A stretch of DNA of 64,000 nucleotides from Cyanobium sp. ATX 6F1 (GCF_024346315.1 NZ_JAGQCS010000001.1:414940-478939), one strand, 5' to 3'. Shown: positions 43,536 to 54,125, counted from the first letter of the stretch. The notes: generated from the sequence alone by a model not told the origin. Numbers and translations: made by a program.

Positions 43536-44002
43536 CGAGTCGGCCGATGACAACTCGAACCACGACAATGGATCCCATGACTGTCCCTTCCGCCCAGGCG
43601 CCCTCCACCCCGCTGGGCGCTCCGGACCCCAGCGCCGGGGTGATTCTTGCTCCCCACTTCGGTGTCGCGTTGGGGGTGATGCTGCTGGGAGTGGCGCTGC
43701 TGCCCCTGACGCTTCTGTGGAGCCCGGCCCTGTGGGTGGCCTCAGCCACAGGCCTGTTCGGCCTGTTCCTGCTGCTGCAGACCGCCCTGCTGCGGCTGCA
43801 GTTCACCGGCGATGCGCTGGTGGTCTGGCGCCAGAGCACCGAGTTGCGCCGTTTCCCCTACGACGCCTGGCTGGGCTGGACCCTGTTTTGGACACCGCTG
43901 CCGGTGCTGTTCTATTTCCGTGAACAGAAGAGCATCCATTTCCTGCCGGTGCTGTTTGATGCCAGCGAACTGCGCCGCCAGCTCGCCCTGCACGTGCGAT
44001 GA
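43532..44002 (+). CDS. DUF3119 family membrane protein
   Basis: 156 aa with ATGA overlap to the permease; other ATGs at 43571 and 43577 are possible starts. Two adjacent membrane helices (GVALGVMLLGVALLPLTLLW and LWVASATGLFGLFLLLQT), then LRRFPYDAWLGWTLFWTPLPVLFYFREQ and PVLFDASELRRQL, the DUF3119 pattern found in cyanobacteria. Function unknown; it lies in a lipid cluster. Confidence 0.85.
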   Translation: MTSRPMTTRTTTMDPMTVPSAQAPSTPLGAPDPSAGVILAPHFGVALGVMLLGVALLPLTLLWSPALWVASATGLFGLFLLLQTALLRLQFTGDALVVWRQSTELRRFPYDAWLGWTLFWTPLPVLFYFREQKSIHFLPVLFDASELRRQLALHVR

Positions 44003-44973
44003 CAGGCCCCGTCGATTCCCCGTTCCCGGGCTCCGACCTGCCCGGCCCGGTCGATCCTGAGACCCCCCAGCCGCCGGGCCCTGAAGCCTCGCCAGAAGCC
44101 GCCGCCCCGAGCGAGCTGCTGGATCTGGCCCTGGCGGATCTGCGCCACAGGCGGGCCGCACTGGAGGCGGAGATCAAGGAGCTCGAAAGCCGGCGCGCTG
44201 TCCTGCAGCAGGAGCTCGGCGCCAGCTTCGCCGGCCAGTCCGATGCGATCGCCCGGCGGCTCAAGGGGTTTCAGGACTACCTGGTGGGTGCGCTCCAGGA
44301 GCTGGTGATCCAGGCGGAATCGATGGAGCTGGTGAACCAGCCGCTGCTGGTGCAGCCCTCCCCCCTCGATCAGCAGGCCCAGGCGGCGGCGGTGGCCTCC
44401 CAGCAGGCCGCCACCACCGTGGCCGCCGCAGGCCTGTTCAGCCAGGACGAGGCGCTGATCCGCGAGCGGCTCCAGCGCTTCCTGGGGCAGCCCGACTTCT
44501 ATGCCGATCCCTGGAAGCTGCGCCGCACCCTCGAGCCCGCCGGGGCCGCCCTGCTGGAGGACTGGTTCCTGAGCCAGGGGGGTCGTGGCGCCCAGCCCAG
44601 CAGCGGCAGCCGCAACCGAAACGCCCTAGTGGCCGCCGCCGCCATCGCCGTGCTCGGAGAGCTCTACGGCGAACGCCTCCAGACCCTGGTGCTGGCGGGT
44701 GAGCCGGAGCGGCTGGGGGAATGGCGCCGCGGGTTGCAGGATTGCCTGGGCCTGGCGCGGGAGGATTTCGGCCCCAACAGCGGCATCGTGCTGTTCGAGC
44801 GCCCCGATGCCCTGATCGAGCGGGCCGACCGGCTGGAGGAGCGCGGTGAGCTGCCCCTGATCGTGGTCGATGCGGCCGAGCAGGTGGTGGACATTCCCAT
44901 CCTGCAGTTCCCGCTCTGGCTGGCCTTCGCCCCCGGCCCGGCCGAACTCGCCCTCGAAGACGACCTGCTGTGA
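43999..44973 (+). CDS. DUF3086 family protein
   Basis: 324 aa. A coiled coil (LRHRRAALEAEIKELESRRAVL, about residues 50-72) and C-terminal domain LVLAGEPERLGEWRRGLQDCLGL..., then PLIVVDAAEQVVDIPILQFPLWLAF, match cyanobacterial DUF3086. Overlaps both neighbours by 4 bp. Soluble protein of unknown role, probably linked to the lipid operon. Confidence 0.88.
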   Translation: MTGPVDSPFPGSDLPGPVDPETPQPPGPEASPEAAAPSELLDLALADLRHRRAALEAEIKELESRRAVLQQELGASFAGQSDAIARRLKGFQDYLVGALQELVIQAESMELVNQPLLVQPSPLDQQAQAAAVASQQAATTVAAAGLFSQDEALIRERLQRFLGQPDFYADPWKLRRTLEPAGAALLEDWFLSQGGRGAQPSSGSRNRNALVAAAAIAVLGELYGERLQTLVLAGEPERLGEWRRGLQDCLGLAREDFGPNSGIVLFERPDALIERADRLEERGELPLIVVDAAEQVVDIPILQFPLWLAFAPGPAELALEDDLL

Positions 44974-45623
44974 ACGCGCCGATCACCCTGCTGCTGACGC
45001 TGCTGGCGGGCTACCTGCTGGGCTCGATTCCCAGTGGCTGGCTGGCGGGCCGCTGGCTCAAGGGCATCGACCTGCGGGAGCACGGTTCCGGCTCCACGGG
45101 CGCCACCAACGTGCTGCGGGAAGTCGGCAAGGGCCCGGCCCTGGTGGTGTTCCTGGTCGATGTGCTCAAGGGGGCGGCCGCCGTGCTGCTGGCCAAAACC
45201 TTGCTGCCGCCGCTGGCCCTGGGAGCCGCCACCGACTGGTGGGTGGTGGCGAGCGGTCTGGCGGCCCTGGCCGGCCACAGCTGGTCGATCTGGCTGGGCG
45301 GCAAGGGGGGCAAGGCGGTGGCCACCGGGCTGGGGATGCTGCTGGGCCTGGTGCCCCTGGTGGGCCTGGCCTGCTTCGGCATCTTCCTGACCGTGCTCAG
45401 TGTCAGCCGGATCGTGTCGCTCTCGAGCGTGTTGGCGGCCCTGAGCCTGCCGCTGCTGATGCTGGGCTCGTTTGCCGCCGAGGGCAGTGGTCTGCGGCCC
45501 GCCTACCTGCTGCTGGCGCTGCTCACCACCGCCCTGGTGCTCTGGCGGCATCGCAGCAACATTCAGCGACTGCTGGCCGGCAGCGAACCAAAGCTGGGGG
45601 CTGCCAGGCAGGTCGATCCCTGA
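44970..45623 (+). CDS. plsY: glycerol-3-phosphate acyltransferase PlsY
   Basis: 217 aa, GTG start overlapping the DUF3086 stop. GYLLGSIPSGWLAGR, the GSGSTGATNVLR motif, and GHSWSIWLGGKGGKAVATGLG are the three PlsY catalytic motifs; about five membrane helices. It acylates glycerol-3-phosphate with acyl-phosphate at the start of phospholipid synthesis. Confidence 0.93.
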   Translation: MNAPITLLLTLLAGYLLGSIPSGWLAGRWLKGIDLREHGSGSTGATNVLREVGKGPALVVFLVDVLKGAAAVLLAKTLLPPLALGAATDWWVVASGLAALAGHSWSIWLGGKGGKAVATGLGMLLGLVPLVGLACFGIFLTVLSVSRIVSLSSVLAALSLPLLMLGSFAAEGSGLRPAYLLLALLTTALVLWRHRSNIQRLLAGSEPKLGAARQVDP

Positions 45624-45648
45624 GCCCCCGGCCCGCCCTCCACTGGGC

Positions 45649-46482
45649 CTAGGCGAACGATCGGCTGCGCTCGGCTGCGGCCACCACCGCCTCGATCAGG
45701 GCCGAGCGCAGCCCCGCCTGCTCCAGCCGGCGCAGCCCAGCGATGGTGGTGCCCCCCGGACTGGCCACCATGTCCTTGAGCTGAGCGGGGTGTAGCTCCT
45801 GCTCGCTGAGCAGGGCCGCGGTGCCCGCCAGGGTGCGGCTGGCCAGGTGGTGGGCGAGCGCCCGGGGCAGCCCGACCGCCACCGCCCCATCGGCCAGGGC
45901 TTCGGCCACCAGGGCCACGAAGGCCGGACCCGAAGAGGTCAGGGCCAGAAAGGCATCCAGCTGGGCCTCCGGCAACTCGAACACCTCCCCCACCCGGCCA
46001 AACAGCTGCAACGCCCACTGGCGCTGGGCGGGGCTGACGCGCTCATCCCAGGCCAGGGCCGTGAGGCCGGCGCGCACCAGGCAGGGGGTGTTGGGAACAG
46101 CGCGCACCACCGCCCAGCCCGGGAAACGGGCCTGGAGCCGCGCCAGGCTGACGCCGGCCAGCACCGACACCAACAGCGGAGCAGCGCCACCGGCAGCGCT
46201 AGCCGCAGGGGCAGGGGGGGACAGGGCCTCCAGCTGCTGGGGCTTGACCGCCAGCAGCAGCACAGGTGCGCTCCAGGCGCGGCTGGGGTCGGTGGTCACC
46301 TCAAGGCCATGGAGCGCCGACAACCGCTGGGCCGAGGCCTCCGTGGCCACCGCCGCCCGAACGGAGCCAGGGGCGATCAGACCATCCTCGAGCAGAGGCA
46401 GCAGCAGGGCCTGGGCCATGCGGCCCAGGCCGATCACCCCGAGGGTCTCAGGGGAAAAGGCAGGGGCCGCTGAGGCGATCAA
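45649..46482 (-). CDS. proC: pyrroline-5-carboxylate reductase
   Basis: 277 aa. [12 protein letters not shown] is the NAD(P) Rossmann loop; [22 protein letters not shown] and [21 protein letters not shown] are ProC signatures. Last step of proline synthesis. Overlaps sepF by 4 bp, a conserved cyanobacterial pairing. Confidence 0.93.
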   Translation of the reverse strand: MIASAAPAFSPETLGVIGLGRMAQALLLPLLEDGLIAPGSVRAAVATEASAQRLSALHGLEVTTDPSRAWSAPVLLLAVKPQQLEALSPPAPAASAAGGAAPLLVSVLAGVSLARLQARFPGWAVVRAVPNTPCLVRAGLTALAWDERVSPAQRQWALQLFGRVGEVFELPEAQLDAFLALTSSGPAFVALVAEALADGAVAVGLPRALAHHLASRTLAGTAALLSEQELHPAQLKDMVASPGGTTIAGLRRLEQAGLRSALIEAVVAAAERSRSFA

Positions 46483-47066
46483 CCACCCAGGCCGGCACTG
46501 AGATCGGAGCTGCGGCCCCAGGCGGGGCTGGGGGCGGCCTCCTGCTCCTGGGACAGCTCCCGGGAAACAATTGTGGGGGAAGAAGCCTCGTCGCTGCTGG
46601 TGGTGGTCACGGTCACACAGCTGGGGGCGAACAGGAAAATGCTCTCGCCCACGCGCTCCTGGTGGCCGTCGATGGCGAAGGTGCCACCGGCGACGAAATC
46701 CACGGCCCGCTGCGCCTGATCCGGCTCCATCATCGTGAGGTTGATGATCACGGTCTTGCGTTCGCGCAGGGCCTGGATCGCCCGGGGCATTTCATCGAAG
46801 CTGCGGGGCTCCATCAAGGTGACCTCCGCCGCCGAGGAAGACAGGCCCGGCATGCCGATCACGTTGCTGCCGATGAAGGGATCATCGGCTCCAAAACCGC
46901 TGCTCAGCGCCAGGGCGCCGGATCCAGGGAGGCCGGAACCGTGGTGGCGAGCTGCCGCACTTCCTTCGGTGCCTTCCTCGGCGTCGTAATCGAGTTCGTC
47001 GTCGTAGTCACCATCGAGGTAGTCGTCTCCGGAAACGACAGCACGCAGGCGTGAAAACAACGACAC
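46479..47066 (-). CDS. sepF: cell division protein SepF
   Basis: 195 aa from the GTG at 47066, chosen because GAGGA lies five bases before it. [11 protein letters not shown] is the membrane-binding amphipathic helix; a long acidic, Gly-rich linker follows; the C-terminal domain [19 protein letters not shown]...[17 protein letters not shown]...ESIFLFAP is SepF. It anchors and arranges FtsZ. Confidence 0.92.
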   Translation of the reverse strand: MSLFSRLRAVVSGDDYLDGDYDDELDYDAEEGTEGSAAARHHGSGLPGSGALALSSGFGADDPFIGSNVIGMPGLSSSAAEVTLMEPRSFDEMPRAIQALRERKTVIINLTMMEPDQAQRAVDFVAGGTFAIDGHQERVGESIFLFAPSCVTVTTTSSDEASSPTIVSRELSQEQEAAPSPAWGRSSDLSAGLGG

Positions 47067-47148
47067 CTTGAATTCCTCTGTGGTCACAGAACCTAAATAG
47101 CGTCCCACGGGATGGGTTGCAAGGTGTGACTGAGTCCTGAAACTCCGT

Positions 47149-47793
47149 TCACATCTGCCTGGAGCCAAACAACGCCCCCCCCAATCGCACCCAGGTGCTG
47201 CCCGCCTCCACCGCCTCGGGCCAGTCGCCGCTCATGCCCATCGAGAGCTCGCCAAGCCCCAGCTCCGCCGCCAGCGCAGCGCAGTCTCGAAACAGCGCCA
47301 GCCGTCCGTCGCTCGCCAGCCCCAAGGGCGCCAGGGTCATCAGACCCACCGGCCGCAGCGGCGCCAGGGCGGCCAGCTCGGGCCACTGCTGGCGCAGGGT
47401 TTCAGGATCAAAACCGCCCTTGCTGGGATCGGGCCGCAACTTCACCTGCAGGAACACGGCCGGGCTCAGGCCCTCTTCGGCGGCGATGCGCCCCAGGCGC
47501 TGGGCCAGCTCCAGGCTGTCGACGGAATGGATCGTGCCGAAATGGCGCAGCACCCCCCGGGCCTTGTTGGCCTGCAGGCGGCCGATGAAATGCCAATCGA
47601 GCGGTTCGAGATCCCCCAGGGCCCCCTGCTTGGCCTGCGCCTCCTGCAGCCGGCTCTCGCCGAAGCTGCGCAGGCCCAGGGCCACCGCCGCGCGGATCAC
47701 TTCCGGGGGCTGCCCCTTGCTGACCGCCAGCAGCTTCACCGAGGCGGGCAGGGCCGAGCGCAGCTGATCCAGCCTGGCGGCAAGGCCGTCCAC
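47149..47793 (-). CDS. pipY: YggS/PipY-family PLP-binding protein
   Basis: 214 aa. [15 protein letters not shown] holds the PLP-binding Lys; [22 protein letters not shown] and [13 protein letters not shown] are family motifs. It keeps pyridoxal-phosphate homeostasis; in cyanobacteria it is encoded behind pipX, as here (14-bp gap). Confidence 0.92.
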   Translation of the reverse strand: MDGLAARLDQLRSALPASVKLLAVSKGQPPEVIRAAVALGLRSFGESRLQEAQAKQGALGDLEPLDWHFIGRLQANKARGVLRHFGTIHSVDSLELAQRLGRIAAEEGLSPAVFLQVKLRPDPSKGGFDPETLRQQWPELAALAPLRPVGLMTLAPLGLASDGRLALFRDCAALAAELGLGELSMGMSGDWPEAVEAGSTWVRLGGALFGSRQM

Positions 47794-47807
47794 GACGATG
47801 TCCCCGC

Positions 47808-48095
47808 TCAGATGAAGGTCTGGTCGAACAGCTGGCGCCAGTGGGCGTGGGACTCGCTGCCATCCCTCCGGGAGCGGGCCAGGTTCTGCTCGGCCAGGTG
47901 GCGGGCGTCCATCAGGGGGAGCACCTCGAACTGGGCCCCCCGCGCCTGCAACGTCACCAGAAAGAACATCCGCTGGGCGTAGAGGGTGGCGTAGAGATCC
48001 CGGCCTTCACCGGCCTGGGCCACGCGGTAGAGCAACCCAAACGTGGGGTGATTGAGGTAATGCTCTGCGCTCACGTCGTCTGTAGGGAATGGCAC
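47808..48095 (-). CDS. pipX: PII-interacting coactivator PipX
   Basis: 95 aa. YLNHPTFGLLYRV..., LYATLYAQRMFFLVT, and MDARHLAEQNLARSRR are PipX signatures (Tudor-like domain plus C-terminal helices). PipX binds NtcA or PII according to 2-oxoglutarate. Alternative start at the GTG before SAEHYLNHP. Confidence 0.93.
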   Translation of the reverse strand: MPFPTDDVSAEHYLNHPTFGLLYRVAQAGEGRDLYATLYAQRMFFLVTLQARGAQFEVLPLMDARHLAEQNLARSRRDGSESHAHWRQLFDQTFI

Positions 48096-48098
48096 CGA

Positions 48099-49034
48099 TC
48101 AGAGCGCACCGTACTTCCACCGCAAACCGAACAGCAGGATCAGGGCCAGGCCACCGCCAAGATCAAGCAAGGCCGAGCCCCTGGGCGCCTGACGCAAGTC
48201 CCGGGGTGCCATCCACAGGCCGCCCCGGGCCAACAGGGCTTCGGCCCCCTGCTCCGCCCGCAGCAGCACGTTGGCCAACAGCCGCTCCCCCAGGGCCAGC
48301 ACCAGCCCCAGGGAGGCCTTCCAGCCCAGGCGCCGCAGGTTCACGGCCCGGGTGGAGACCGAGCGCAGCAGGTTCTGGAACTCCTCCTGCACCAGGGGCA
48401 GGAAGCGCAGCGCCAGCAGCAGGGTGAAGCCCAGGCGCTCCACAGGCAGCCCCAGGCGCCCCAGGGGACCGATCGACCAACTCAGGGCCCAGACCAGCTC
48501 CTCCGGCGGGGTGCTGAGCAGCAACAGGTTGGCGCTGTGAATCACGGTGAACAGGAGCGTCGCCCCGTTCAGCCCCAGCTCCGCCGAGCGGCGACTGACC
48601 ACCAGGGGGCCCAGGGGCAGGGGTCCGAGCCGCAGGGGGCCCCAACGCAGCAACTCCCAGGCCTCACCGCTGCGCTGCGCTGGCGGGCCGCCCGCCGGCA
48701 CGGGCTCCAGCAGCAGCTCCGTCGGGGGACGGTTGAGCTGGCGGGTCACGGTTTCGCCGACGGGGATCAGGGCGGAGAGCAGGCCCACCAGCAGGGCCAG
48801 GGCCAGCAGCACGGGCAGGCTGCGCCGCCAAAGGCGCCAGGGCAAGCCACTGACGGCGGTGACCAGCAGCAGCAGCCCCACCAGGGCCAGGCGCCACCAG
48901 GGGCCGGCCAGGATCGGGGTGACCAGGAAGGCCAGGGTCCAGGCCAGCTTCAGACGGGGATCAAGGCGGCGCAGCCAGCTGCTGGTGCCATCGACGTACT
49001 GGCCGATGGGGAGCTGCCGGAGCCAGTCCATCAA
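48099..49034 (-). CDS. cbiQ: CbiQ/EcfT energy-coupling transporter membrane protein
   Basis: 311 aa. Several membrane helices, [16 protein letters not shown] near the N-terminus and [14 protein letters not shown] near the C-terminus (EcfT coupling helix region). The subunit links substrate-binding S components to ATPases for cobalt or vitamin uptake; no ATPase is adjacent. Overlaps der by 4 bp. Confidence 0.85.
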   Translation of the reverse strand: MMDWLRQLPIGQYVDGTSSWLRRLDPRLKLAWTLAFLVTPILAGPWWRLALVGLLLLVTAVSGLPWRLWRRSLPVLLALALLVGLLSALIPVGETVTRQLNRPPTELLLEPVPAGGPPAQRSGEAWELLRWGPLRLGPLPLGPLVVSRRSAELGLNGATLLFTVIHSANLLLLSTPPEELVWALSWSIGPLGRLGLPVERLGFTLLLALRFLPLVQEEFQNLLRSVSTRAVNLRRLGWKASLGLVLALGERLLANVLLRAEQGAEALLARGGLWMAPRDLRQAPRGSALLDLGGGLALILLFGLRWKYGAL

Positions 49035-50419
49035 CGACCGCCCGGTTTCCCCTGGGACTTGGCCAGATCCCGTTCGGCGTCGCGTTGCTGCTTGCCGCGC
49101 CAGAACAGCTTCAGGGGAGAGCCCTCGAAGCCCAGACCCTCGCGGATCTGGCGCTCCACGTAGCGGCGGTAGGTCTCACCGAAGAGTTTTGGATCGTTCA
49201 CGAACAGCGTGAAACTCGGGGGGCGGATCGCCACCTGGGTGCCGTAATAGATGCGCCCCTGGCGTCCGCCACGGCTGGTGGGAGGTGAGCGCCAGCTCAC
49301 CGCCTCCTGCAACACCTCGTTCACCACCGAGGTGGTGACCCGGCGGCGGTGCTGCTCCACCGCCAGAAACGCCAGGGCAAAGATGCTCTCCACCCGCTGG
49401 CCGGTGAGGGCGGAGGTGAACAGCATCGGCGCCCAGTCGAGGAAGTAGAGCTTGGCGCGCAGCTCTTTCTCCATCGCCGACATGGTGTGGCTGTCCTTCT
49501 CGATCGCATCCCACTTGTTGACCACCAGCACGCAGGCGCGGCCGTCCTCCTCGATGCGACCGGCCAGGCGCTGATCCTGCTCGGTGACGCCATCGAGGGC
49601 GTCGATCACCAGCACGCAGACATCGGAGCGCTCGATCGCCTTGAAGCTTCGGTTGATGCCGAAGTATTCCGGCCCGTAACTGACGCTGCGGCGGCGGCGA
49701 ATGCCCGCCGTATCCAGGAGCTTCCAGGTCTTGCCCTCGCGCTCGAGGGTGGTGTCGATCGTGTCGCGGGTGGTGCCGCGGATCGGGCTCACGATCGCCC
49801 GCTGCTCGCCACAGATGGCATTGAGGAGGCTGGATTTGCCCACGTTCGGGCGACCGATGATCGCCAGCTGCACGGGTTCTTCGGTTTCCACCTCCTCGGT
49901 GGCCGGCAGGAAGGCGATCACCTGATCGAGCAGATCACCGGTTCCTGCGCCGTGGATGGCGGAGATCGGATGGGGTTCGCCGAGGCCAAGGGCCCAGAAG
50001 TCGGCGGCCATCGCCAGGCCCGCGTCCGGTGACTCGCACTTGTTCACCGCCAGCAGCACAGGGCACGGACGGCCCCGCAGCCATTCAGCGATGGTCTGAT
50101 CGGCGGCGGTCAGGCCCTGCTGGCCATCGACGATCACCACCGCCACCGTGGCCTCCGCCAGGGCGAGGTTGGCCTGCTGGCGGATCTCCGGCAGGAATTC
50201 ACTGTCGTCATCGAACACCAGGCCGCCGGTGTCCACCACCCGAAAGGTGCGATCCCCCCAGAAGCCTTGCTGGTAGGTGCGGTCCCGCGTCACCCCCGGC
50301 TGATCGTGCACGATCGCCTCACGGCTGCGGCAGAGCCGGTTCACCAGCGTGGATTTGCCTACGTTTGGGCGCCCGATAATGGCGACGACAGGGAGCGCCA
50401 AGAGGCCTGATCCAATCAA
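49031..50419 (-). CDS. der: ribosome-assembly GTPase Der (EngA)
   Basis: 462 aa. Tandem GTPase domains with [12 protein letters not shown] near 16 and [17 protein letters not shown] near 190; NKCES and [10 protein letters not shown]4 motifs; KH-like C-terminal domain. Needed for 50S ribosome maturation. Heads the der-cbiQ-pipX-pipY-sepF-proC run. Confidence 0.95.
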   Translation of the reverse strand: MIGSGLLALPVVAIIGRPNVGKSTLVNRLCRSREAIVHDQPGVTRDRTYQQGFWGDRTFRVVDTGGLVFDDDSEFLPEIRQQANLALAEATVAVVIVDGQQGLTAADQTIAEWLRGRPCPVLLAVNKCESPDAGLAMAADFWALGLGEPHPISAIHGAGTGDLLDQVIAFLPATEEVETEEPVQLAIIGRPNVGKSSLLNAICGEQRAIVSPIRGTTRDTIDTTLEREGKTWKLLDTAGIRRRRSVSYGPEYFGINRSFKAIERSDVCVLVIDALDGVTEQDQRLAGRIEEDGRACVLVVNKWDAIEKDSHTMSAMEKELRAKLYFLDWAPMLFTSALTGQRVESIFALAFLAVEQHRRRVTTSVVNEVLQEAVSWRSPPTSRGGRQGRIYYGTQVAIRPPSFTLFVNDPKLFGETYRRYVERQIREGLGFEGSPLKLFWRGKQQRDAERDLAKSQGKPGGR

Positions 50420-50437
50420 CAGTTGCGTCTCTTGACC

Positions 50438-50896
50438 CTACAGAGGGGCGATGCCATCCTCCGCCGCTGGATCGGCGGGCGGCTCCCGCAGGGTCGGCAG
50501 GGGGCCGGTCTCAGGCAGTGGCTCCCCACGCACAGCCAGGTGGGCCAGCAACCAGTTCACCGCCGTGGCCCGGCGGGTGCGGCGGGGGTAGAGCTCGCCG
50601 ATGCGGTAACCGCTAAAGCCGAGTTGCTCCTTGAGCAGTTGCTTGTGGGGCGCCTGAATCGAACGGGTCAGGCGCACGCTCGGGGGACGCTCGGCGATCA
50701 GCTCGGGGGCCAGGGGGTAGGCCTCGGCCCAGTCGGGCGGCGTCGCCGCTCCGGAGCGCCACGCGCCCCCCTCAGCTCCCGCCGGCTCGTAGCCCAACCG
50801 GCTCCAGACCAGCTCACAGACGAAGCGGTCCGTGAGCCGGTCAGCGAGCGCCGCCTCCAGCAGGGCTCGGCTCAGGGGGTAGGAGCTGGGGGCCAT
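50438..50896 (-). CDS. DUF1823 family protein
   Basis: 152 aa. FVCELVWSRLGYEP, PLAPELIAERPPSVRLTRSI, LKEQLGFSGYRIGELYPRRTRRATAVNWLL are the DUF1823 pattern of cyanobacteria and plants. Soluble; role unknown. Divergent from the dus gene. Confidence 0.85.
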   Translation of the reverse strand: MAPSSYPLSRALLEAALADRLTDRFVCELVWSRLGYEPAGAEGGAWRSGAATPPDWAEAYPLAPELIAERPPSVRLTRSIQAPHKQLLKEQLGFSGYRIGELYPRRTRRATAVNWLLAHLAVRGEPLPETGPLPTLREPPADPAAEDGIAPL

Positions 50897-50922
50897 GGGC
50901 GGCGGCAGGGGGCAGCGGGAGA

Positions 50923-51993
50923 ATGGCCTTCCATTGTTTCGCCCCGCGTCCCTTGAGCCCCCTGGCGCTCCACGACCTCGAGCCGACCGATCGGGCCCTG
51001 GCGCGCGGCGGCCTGCTGCTGCCGGGCCGGGGCACGCCGCGCAGCCTGGCCTGCCGGGTGCTGCAATCGCCCCTGGCCGGGGTGAGCGACCGCATCTTCC
51101 GCGCCCTGGTGCGCCGCTGGGCCCCGGACGCCCTGCTGTTCACCGAGATGGTGAACGCCACCAGCCTGGAGCTGGGCTTCGGCTCCCAAAAGGTCGAGGA
51201 GATCAGCGAAGAGGAGGGGCCGATCGGCGTGCAGCTGTTCGATCACCGCCCCGGCGCCATGGCCGAGGCGGCCCGCCGAGCCGAGGCCGCCGGTGCCTTT
51301 CTGATCGACATCAACATGGGCTGCCCGGTGCGCAAGATCGCCCGCAAGGGGGGCGGCAGCGGCCTGATCCGTGATCCGGAGCTGGCCTGCCGCATCGTTG
51401 AGCAAGTCAGCGCCGCGGTGAGTGTTCCGGTGACGGTGAAAACCCGCCTGGGCTGGTGCGGCGATTCGGCCGATCCGGTGGGCTTCGCCCGCGCCCTGGA
51501 GAACGCCGGAGCCCAGGCGCTCACACTCCACGGCCGCACCCGCGAGCAGGGGTTTGCGGGTGCCGCCGACTGGGGGGCGATCGCCCGGGTGAAGGCCGCC
51601 CTGGCCATCCCGGTGATCGCCAACGGCGACATCAAAGGCCCCGAGGACGCCCTGCGCTGCCTGCTGGAAACCGGCGCCGATGGGGTGATGGTGGGCCGAG
51701 GCACCATGGGCGCCCCCTGGCTGGTGGGCCAGATCGATGCCGCCCTGGGCGGGCGCCCCGTGCCCCACACACCGGGGGCCACCGAACGCATCCGCCTGGC
51801 CCAGGAGCAGCTGCGGGCCCTGGTGGCGGCCAAGGGCGACCACGGTCTGCTGATCGCCCGCAAGCACATGGGCTGGACCTGCCAGGGCTTCGCCGGCGCG
51901 GCCCAGCTGCGCCACGCCCTGATGCGAGCCGCCGATCCAGCCCAGGCCGACGCGCTGCTGGAGCGGGCCGCCGGCGATCTGGCGGGCGTCTAG
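50923..51993 (+). CDS. dus: tRNA-dihydrouridine synthase (DusB-like)
   Basis: 356 aa. SPLAGVSDRIFR, QLFDHRPGAMAEAARRAEAAG, INMGCPVRKIARKGGGSGLIRD (catalytic Cys and FMN site), GRTREQGFAG and IANGDIK are Dus hallmarks. Reduces uridine in the tRNA D-loop with FMN/NADPH. Overlaps the convergent DUF4079 gene by 4 bp. Confidence 0.92.
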   Translation: MAFHCFAPRPLSPLALHDLEPTDRALARGGLLLPGRGTPRSLACRVLQSPLAGVSDRIFRALVRRWAPDALLFTEMVNATSLELGFGSQKVEEISEEEGPIGVQLFDHRPGAMAEAARRAEAAGAFLIDINMGCPVRKIARKGGGSGLIRDPELACRIVEQVSAAVSVPVTVKTRLGWCGDSADPVGFARALENAGAQALTLHGRTREQGFAGAADWGAIARVKAALAIPVIANGDIKGPEDALRCLLETGADGVMVGRGTMGAPWLVGQIDAALGGRPVPHTPGATERIRLAQEQLRALVAAKGDHGLLIARKHMGWTCQGFAGAAQLRHALMRAADPAQADALLERAAGDLAGV

Positions 51994-52715
51994 GCGGGCG
52001 GCTTTGCGGAGGCCGGGGGCGGGGCTGGGCAGGTGCGGGCTTCGAAGTTGCAGCCGTAGATCACCGGCTTCTGCCAGCTCAGCGGGATCTCCAGCAGATC
52101 GCGGGTGCCGGTGATCCCCAGCACCGCCAGCAGCACGGCCGAAAGCACCCCGGCCGTCACATGCAGGCGCCGCATTCGCAGCGAGCGCAGGATGTCCTGC
52201 TTCGCCGCCGTGGCGAACAGAAGCAAACCCACCAGCGAGACCCCGGCCCAGTAGTGGGAACTCCAGAAGGCACCGCTGAGGGGGTTGTCGGACAGGCGCC
52301 AGATCTCGCCCTGGCTTCCCAGCCCCAGGATGCCTGCCCAGGTGAGCAGGGCGAAACTGGCCCGCAGCCATGGCTTCTTCACCCGCCAGAGGGCGAGCAG
52401 GCTCCCCAGGGTGCCGGCGCTCACCAGCAGCAACAGGGCCAGGCGCGGAGCGCCGCCGTCAAAGGGTGTGGAGGGGTTGAGGAATTTGCTCAAAAAGGAG
52501 TACAGCAGCGCCACCAGAACCGCCACCACCACCCCGGTGGCGACCCAGCGGCCGTGCTCAGCGTGCTCCACCCCTACCGAGGGCGGCAGGGGGTTGATCT
52601 TCAACCGCCGCTCCCTCGCCAGGATCCCCAGCCGGATCGTCGCCCCCACCACGGGGTAGACGAACAGGATGATCAGCACCGGGTGCAGAAGGCTGAACCA
52701 ATCGATCGCCGTCAT
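51990..52715 (-). CDS. DUF4079 membrane protein
   Basis: 241 aa from ATG 52715. HPVLIILFVYPVVGATIRLG, then several helices including VVVAVLVALLYSF and HYWAGVSLVGLLLFAT, HVTAGVLSAVLLAVLGITGTRDLLEIP. Six membrane segments, cyanobacterial DUF4079. Role unknown. Confidence 0.8.
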   Translation of the reverse strand: MTAIDWFSLLHPVLIILFVYPVVGATIRLGILARERRLKINPLPPSVGVEHAEHGRWVATGVVVAVLVALLYSFLSKFLNPSTPFDGGAPRLALLLLVSAGTLGSLLALWRVKKPWLRASFALLTWAGILGLGSQGEIWRLSDNPLSGAFWSSHYWAGVSLVGLLLFATAAKQDILRSLRMRRLHVTAGVLSAVLLAVLGITGTRDLLEIPLSWQKPVIYGCNFEARTCPAPPPASAKPPA

Positions 52716-52735
52716 CGTTCGCCCGTTTGCAGGAT

Positions 52736-53497
52736 CTAGGGAAGCACCGTCGGCCAGCCCTGGCGCACCAGCACCAGCGAAAAGTAGGGCTGCGCCTCCG
52801 CCGGCCACTGATTGCCCGGACACACCTGTTGATCGGGCCAGCCCAGCCGGCAGGCGAACAGGCTGGCCGCCAGCAGCCCCCGCTCCTCCAGCAGGGACCG
52901 CACCCAGGGCCAGCGCTGGCCCAGCTTGAGCAGCGCCAGCACCGCCCCCGCGCTCGCCGCCTCATCCAGCAACCGAGCCAGCTCAGCTGGCGTTTCCGGG
53001 GTCGGCCGGATCAGCAGCGGCTCCTGCTGCAGCGCCAGGGGCCAGGTCCCCGCCGCCCCGGCCGCCGCCACGGCCGTGATCCCGGGAATCAGCTTCAGCG
53101 GCAGCCCCGGATGGCTCTGGCGCAGGGCCAGCAGCACATAGGAGGCACTGGCATAGAGCGACACATCCCCCTCACAGAGCAGCACCACGGCATGGCCCGC
53201 CGCCACCTCCGAGGCCAGGGCATGGGCGGCGGCGCGCCAGGCGACCCGGCGGGGTTCGGCCTCCTCCACCATCGGGAACACCAGGGGCAGACGCCGCTGG
53301 CCAGGGGCGATCCAGGGGGCGGCGATGCGGGCCGCCATGCCCTCGGCCGCCGGGCGGGCCACCGGATAGGCCACCACAGCGGCCCCGCGGATCGCCCGCA
53401 CCGCCGCCACCGTGAGCAGCTCCGGATCGCCGGGCCCCACCCCCACCAGGGTCAGCCCCGGCTGCGGCGGGGTCTCTGCCCCCCACTCCTCCAACAC
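52736..53497 (-). CDS. cobI: precorrin-2 C20-methyltransferase
   Basis: 253 aa. LVGVGPGDPELLTVAAVRAI (SAM loop), VLLCEGDVSLYASASYVL, and LIPGITAVAAAGAA are CobI/tetrapyrrole methylase motifs. Makes precorrin-3 in the B12-type corrin pathway; the presence of CbiQ in the window is in keeping. Confidence 0.92.
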   Translation of the reverse strand: MLEEWGAETPPQPGLTLVGVGPGDPELLTVAAVRAIRGAAVVAYPVARPAAEGMAARIAAPWIAPGQRRLPLVFPMVEEAEPRRVAWRAAAHALASEVAAGHAVVLLCEGDVSLYASASYVLLALRQSHPGLPLKLIPGITAVAAAGAAGTWPLALQQEPLLIRPTPETPAELARLLDEAASAGAVLALLKLGQRWPWVRSLLEERGLLAASLFACRLGWPDQQVCPGNQWPAEAQPYFSLVLVRQGWPTVLP

Positions 53498-53559
53498 ACG
53501 CGGCCCCCAGGGGCTCTCTTTCTAGGCTCGGGCCCACCGCACCCCTGCCTTCTCTGCCC

Positions 53560-54114
53560 ATGGGCCGCCTCACCCTCTACGCCGAAACCAGCAGCGCCGA
53601 AAGGCCAGGCGCTCCCCTGCTGGAGAGCAGCGATCCCCAGCAGATCGCCGAGCTGCTGGCGGCACGGGGCATCGGCTACGATCGCTGGCCCGTTCAAGCG
53701 GAGCTGCCAGAGGCGGCCGATGCCGCTGCCGTGCTGAGCGCCTACGCCGAGGAGATCGCCCGGGTGCAGGCCAGTGGCACCTACCCCACCGTGGATGCGA
53801 TCCGCCTGAGCCCGGATCACCCCGACCGGGTGGCCCTGCGCCAGAAGTTCCTCTCCGAGCACACCCACGCCGAAGACGAGGTCCGCTTCTTCGTTGAGGG
53901 CCGCGGCCTGTTCTGCCTGCACCTCGGCGCCGAGGTGGCCCAGGTGCTCTGCGAGCAGGGGGATTTCCTGCGGGTGCCCGCCGGCACCCGCCACTGGTTC
54001 GACATGGGCAGCGCCCCCCGCTTCAGCGCCATCCGCTTGTTCGACAACCCCGAGGGCTGGGTGGCTGTCTTCACCGGCGATCCAATCGCCGAGAGCTATC
54101 CGCTTCTGGACTGA
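53560..54114 (+). CDS. mtnD: acireductone dioxygenase
   Basis: 184 aa. Metal site HTHAEDE (His101, His103, Glu107) and PAGTRHWFD (His145) in a cupin fold. Cleaves acireductone to the methionine precursor ketoacid in methionine salvage. It is divergent from cobI and separated by 8 kb from mtnB-mtnC. Confidence 0.92.
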   Translation: MGRLTLYAETSSAERPGAPLLESSDPQQIAELLAARGIGYDRWPVQAELPEAADAAAVLSAYAEEIARVQASGTYPTVDAIRLSPDHPDRVALRQKFLSEHTHAEDEVRFFVEGRGLFCLHLGAEVAQVLCEQGDFLRVPAGTRHWFDMGSAPRFSAIRLFDNPEGWVAVFTGDPIAESYPLLD

Positions 54115-54125
54115 GGGCTGCGGGA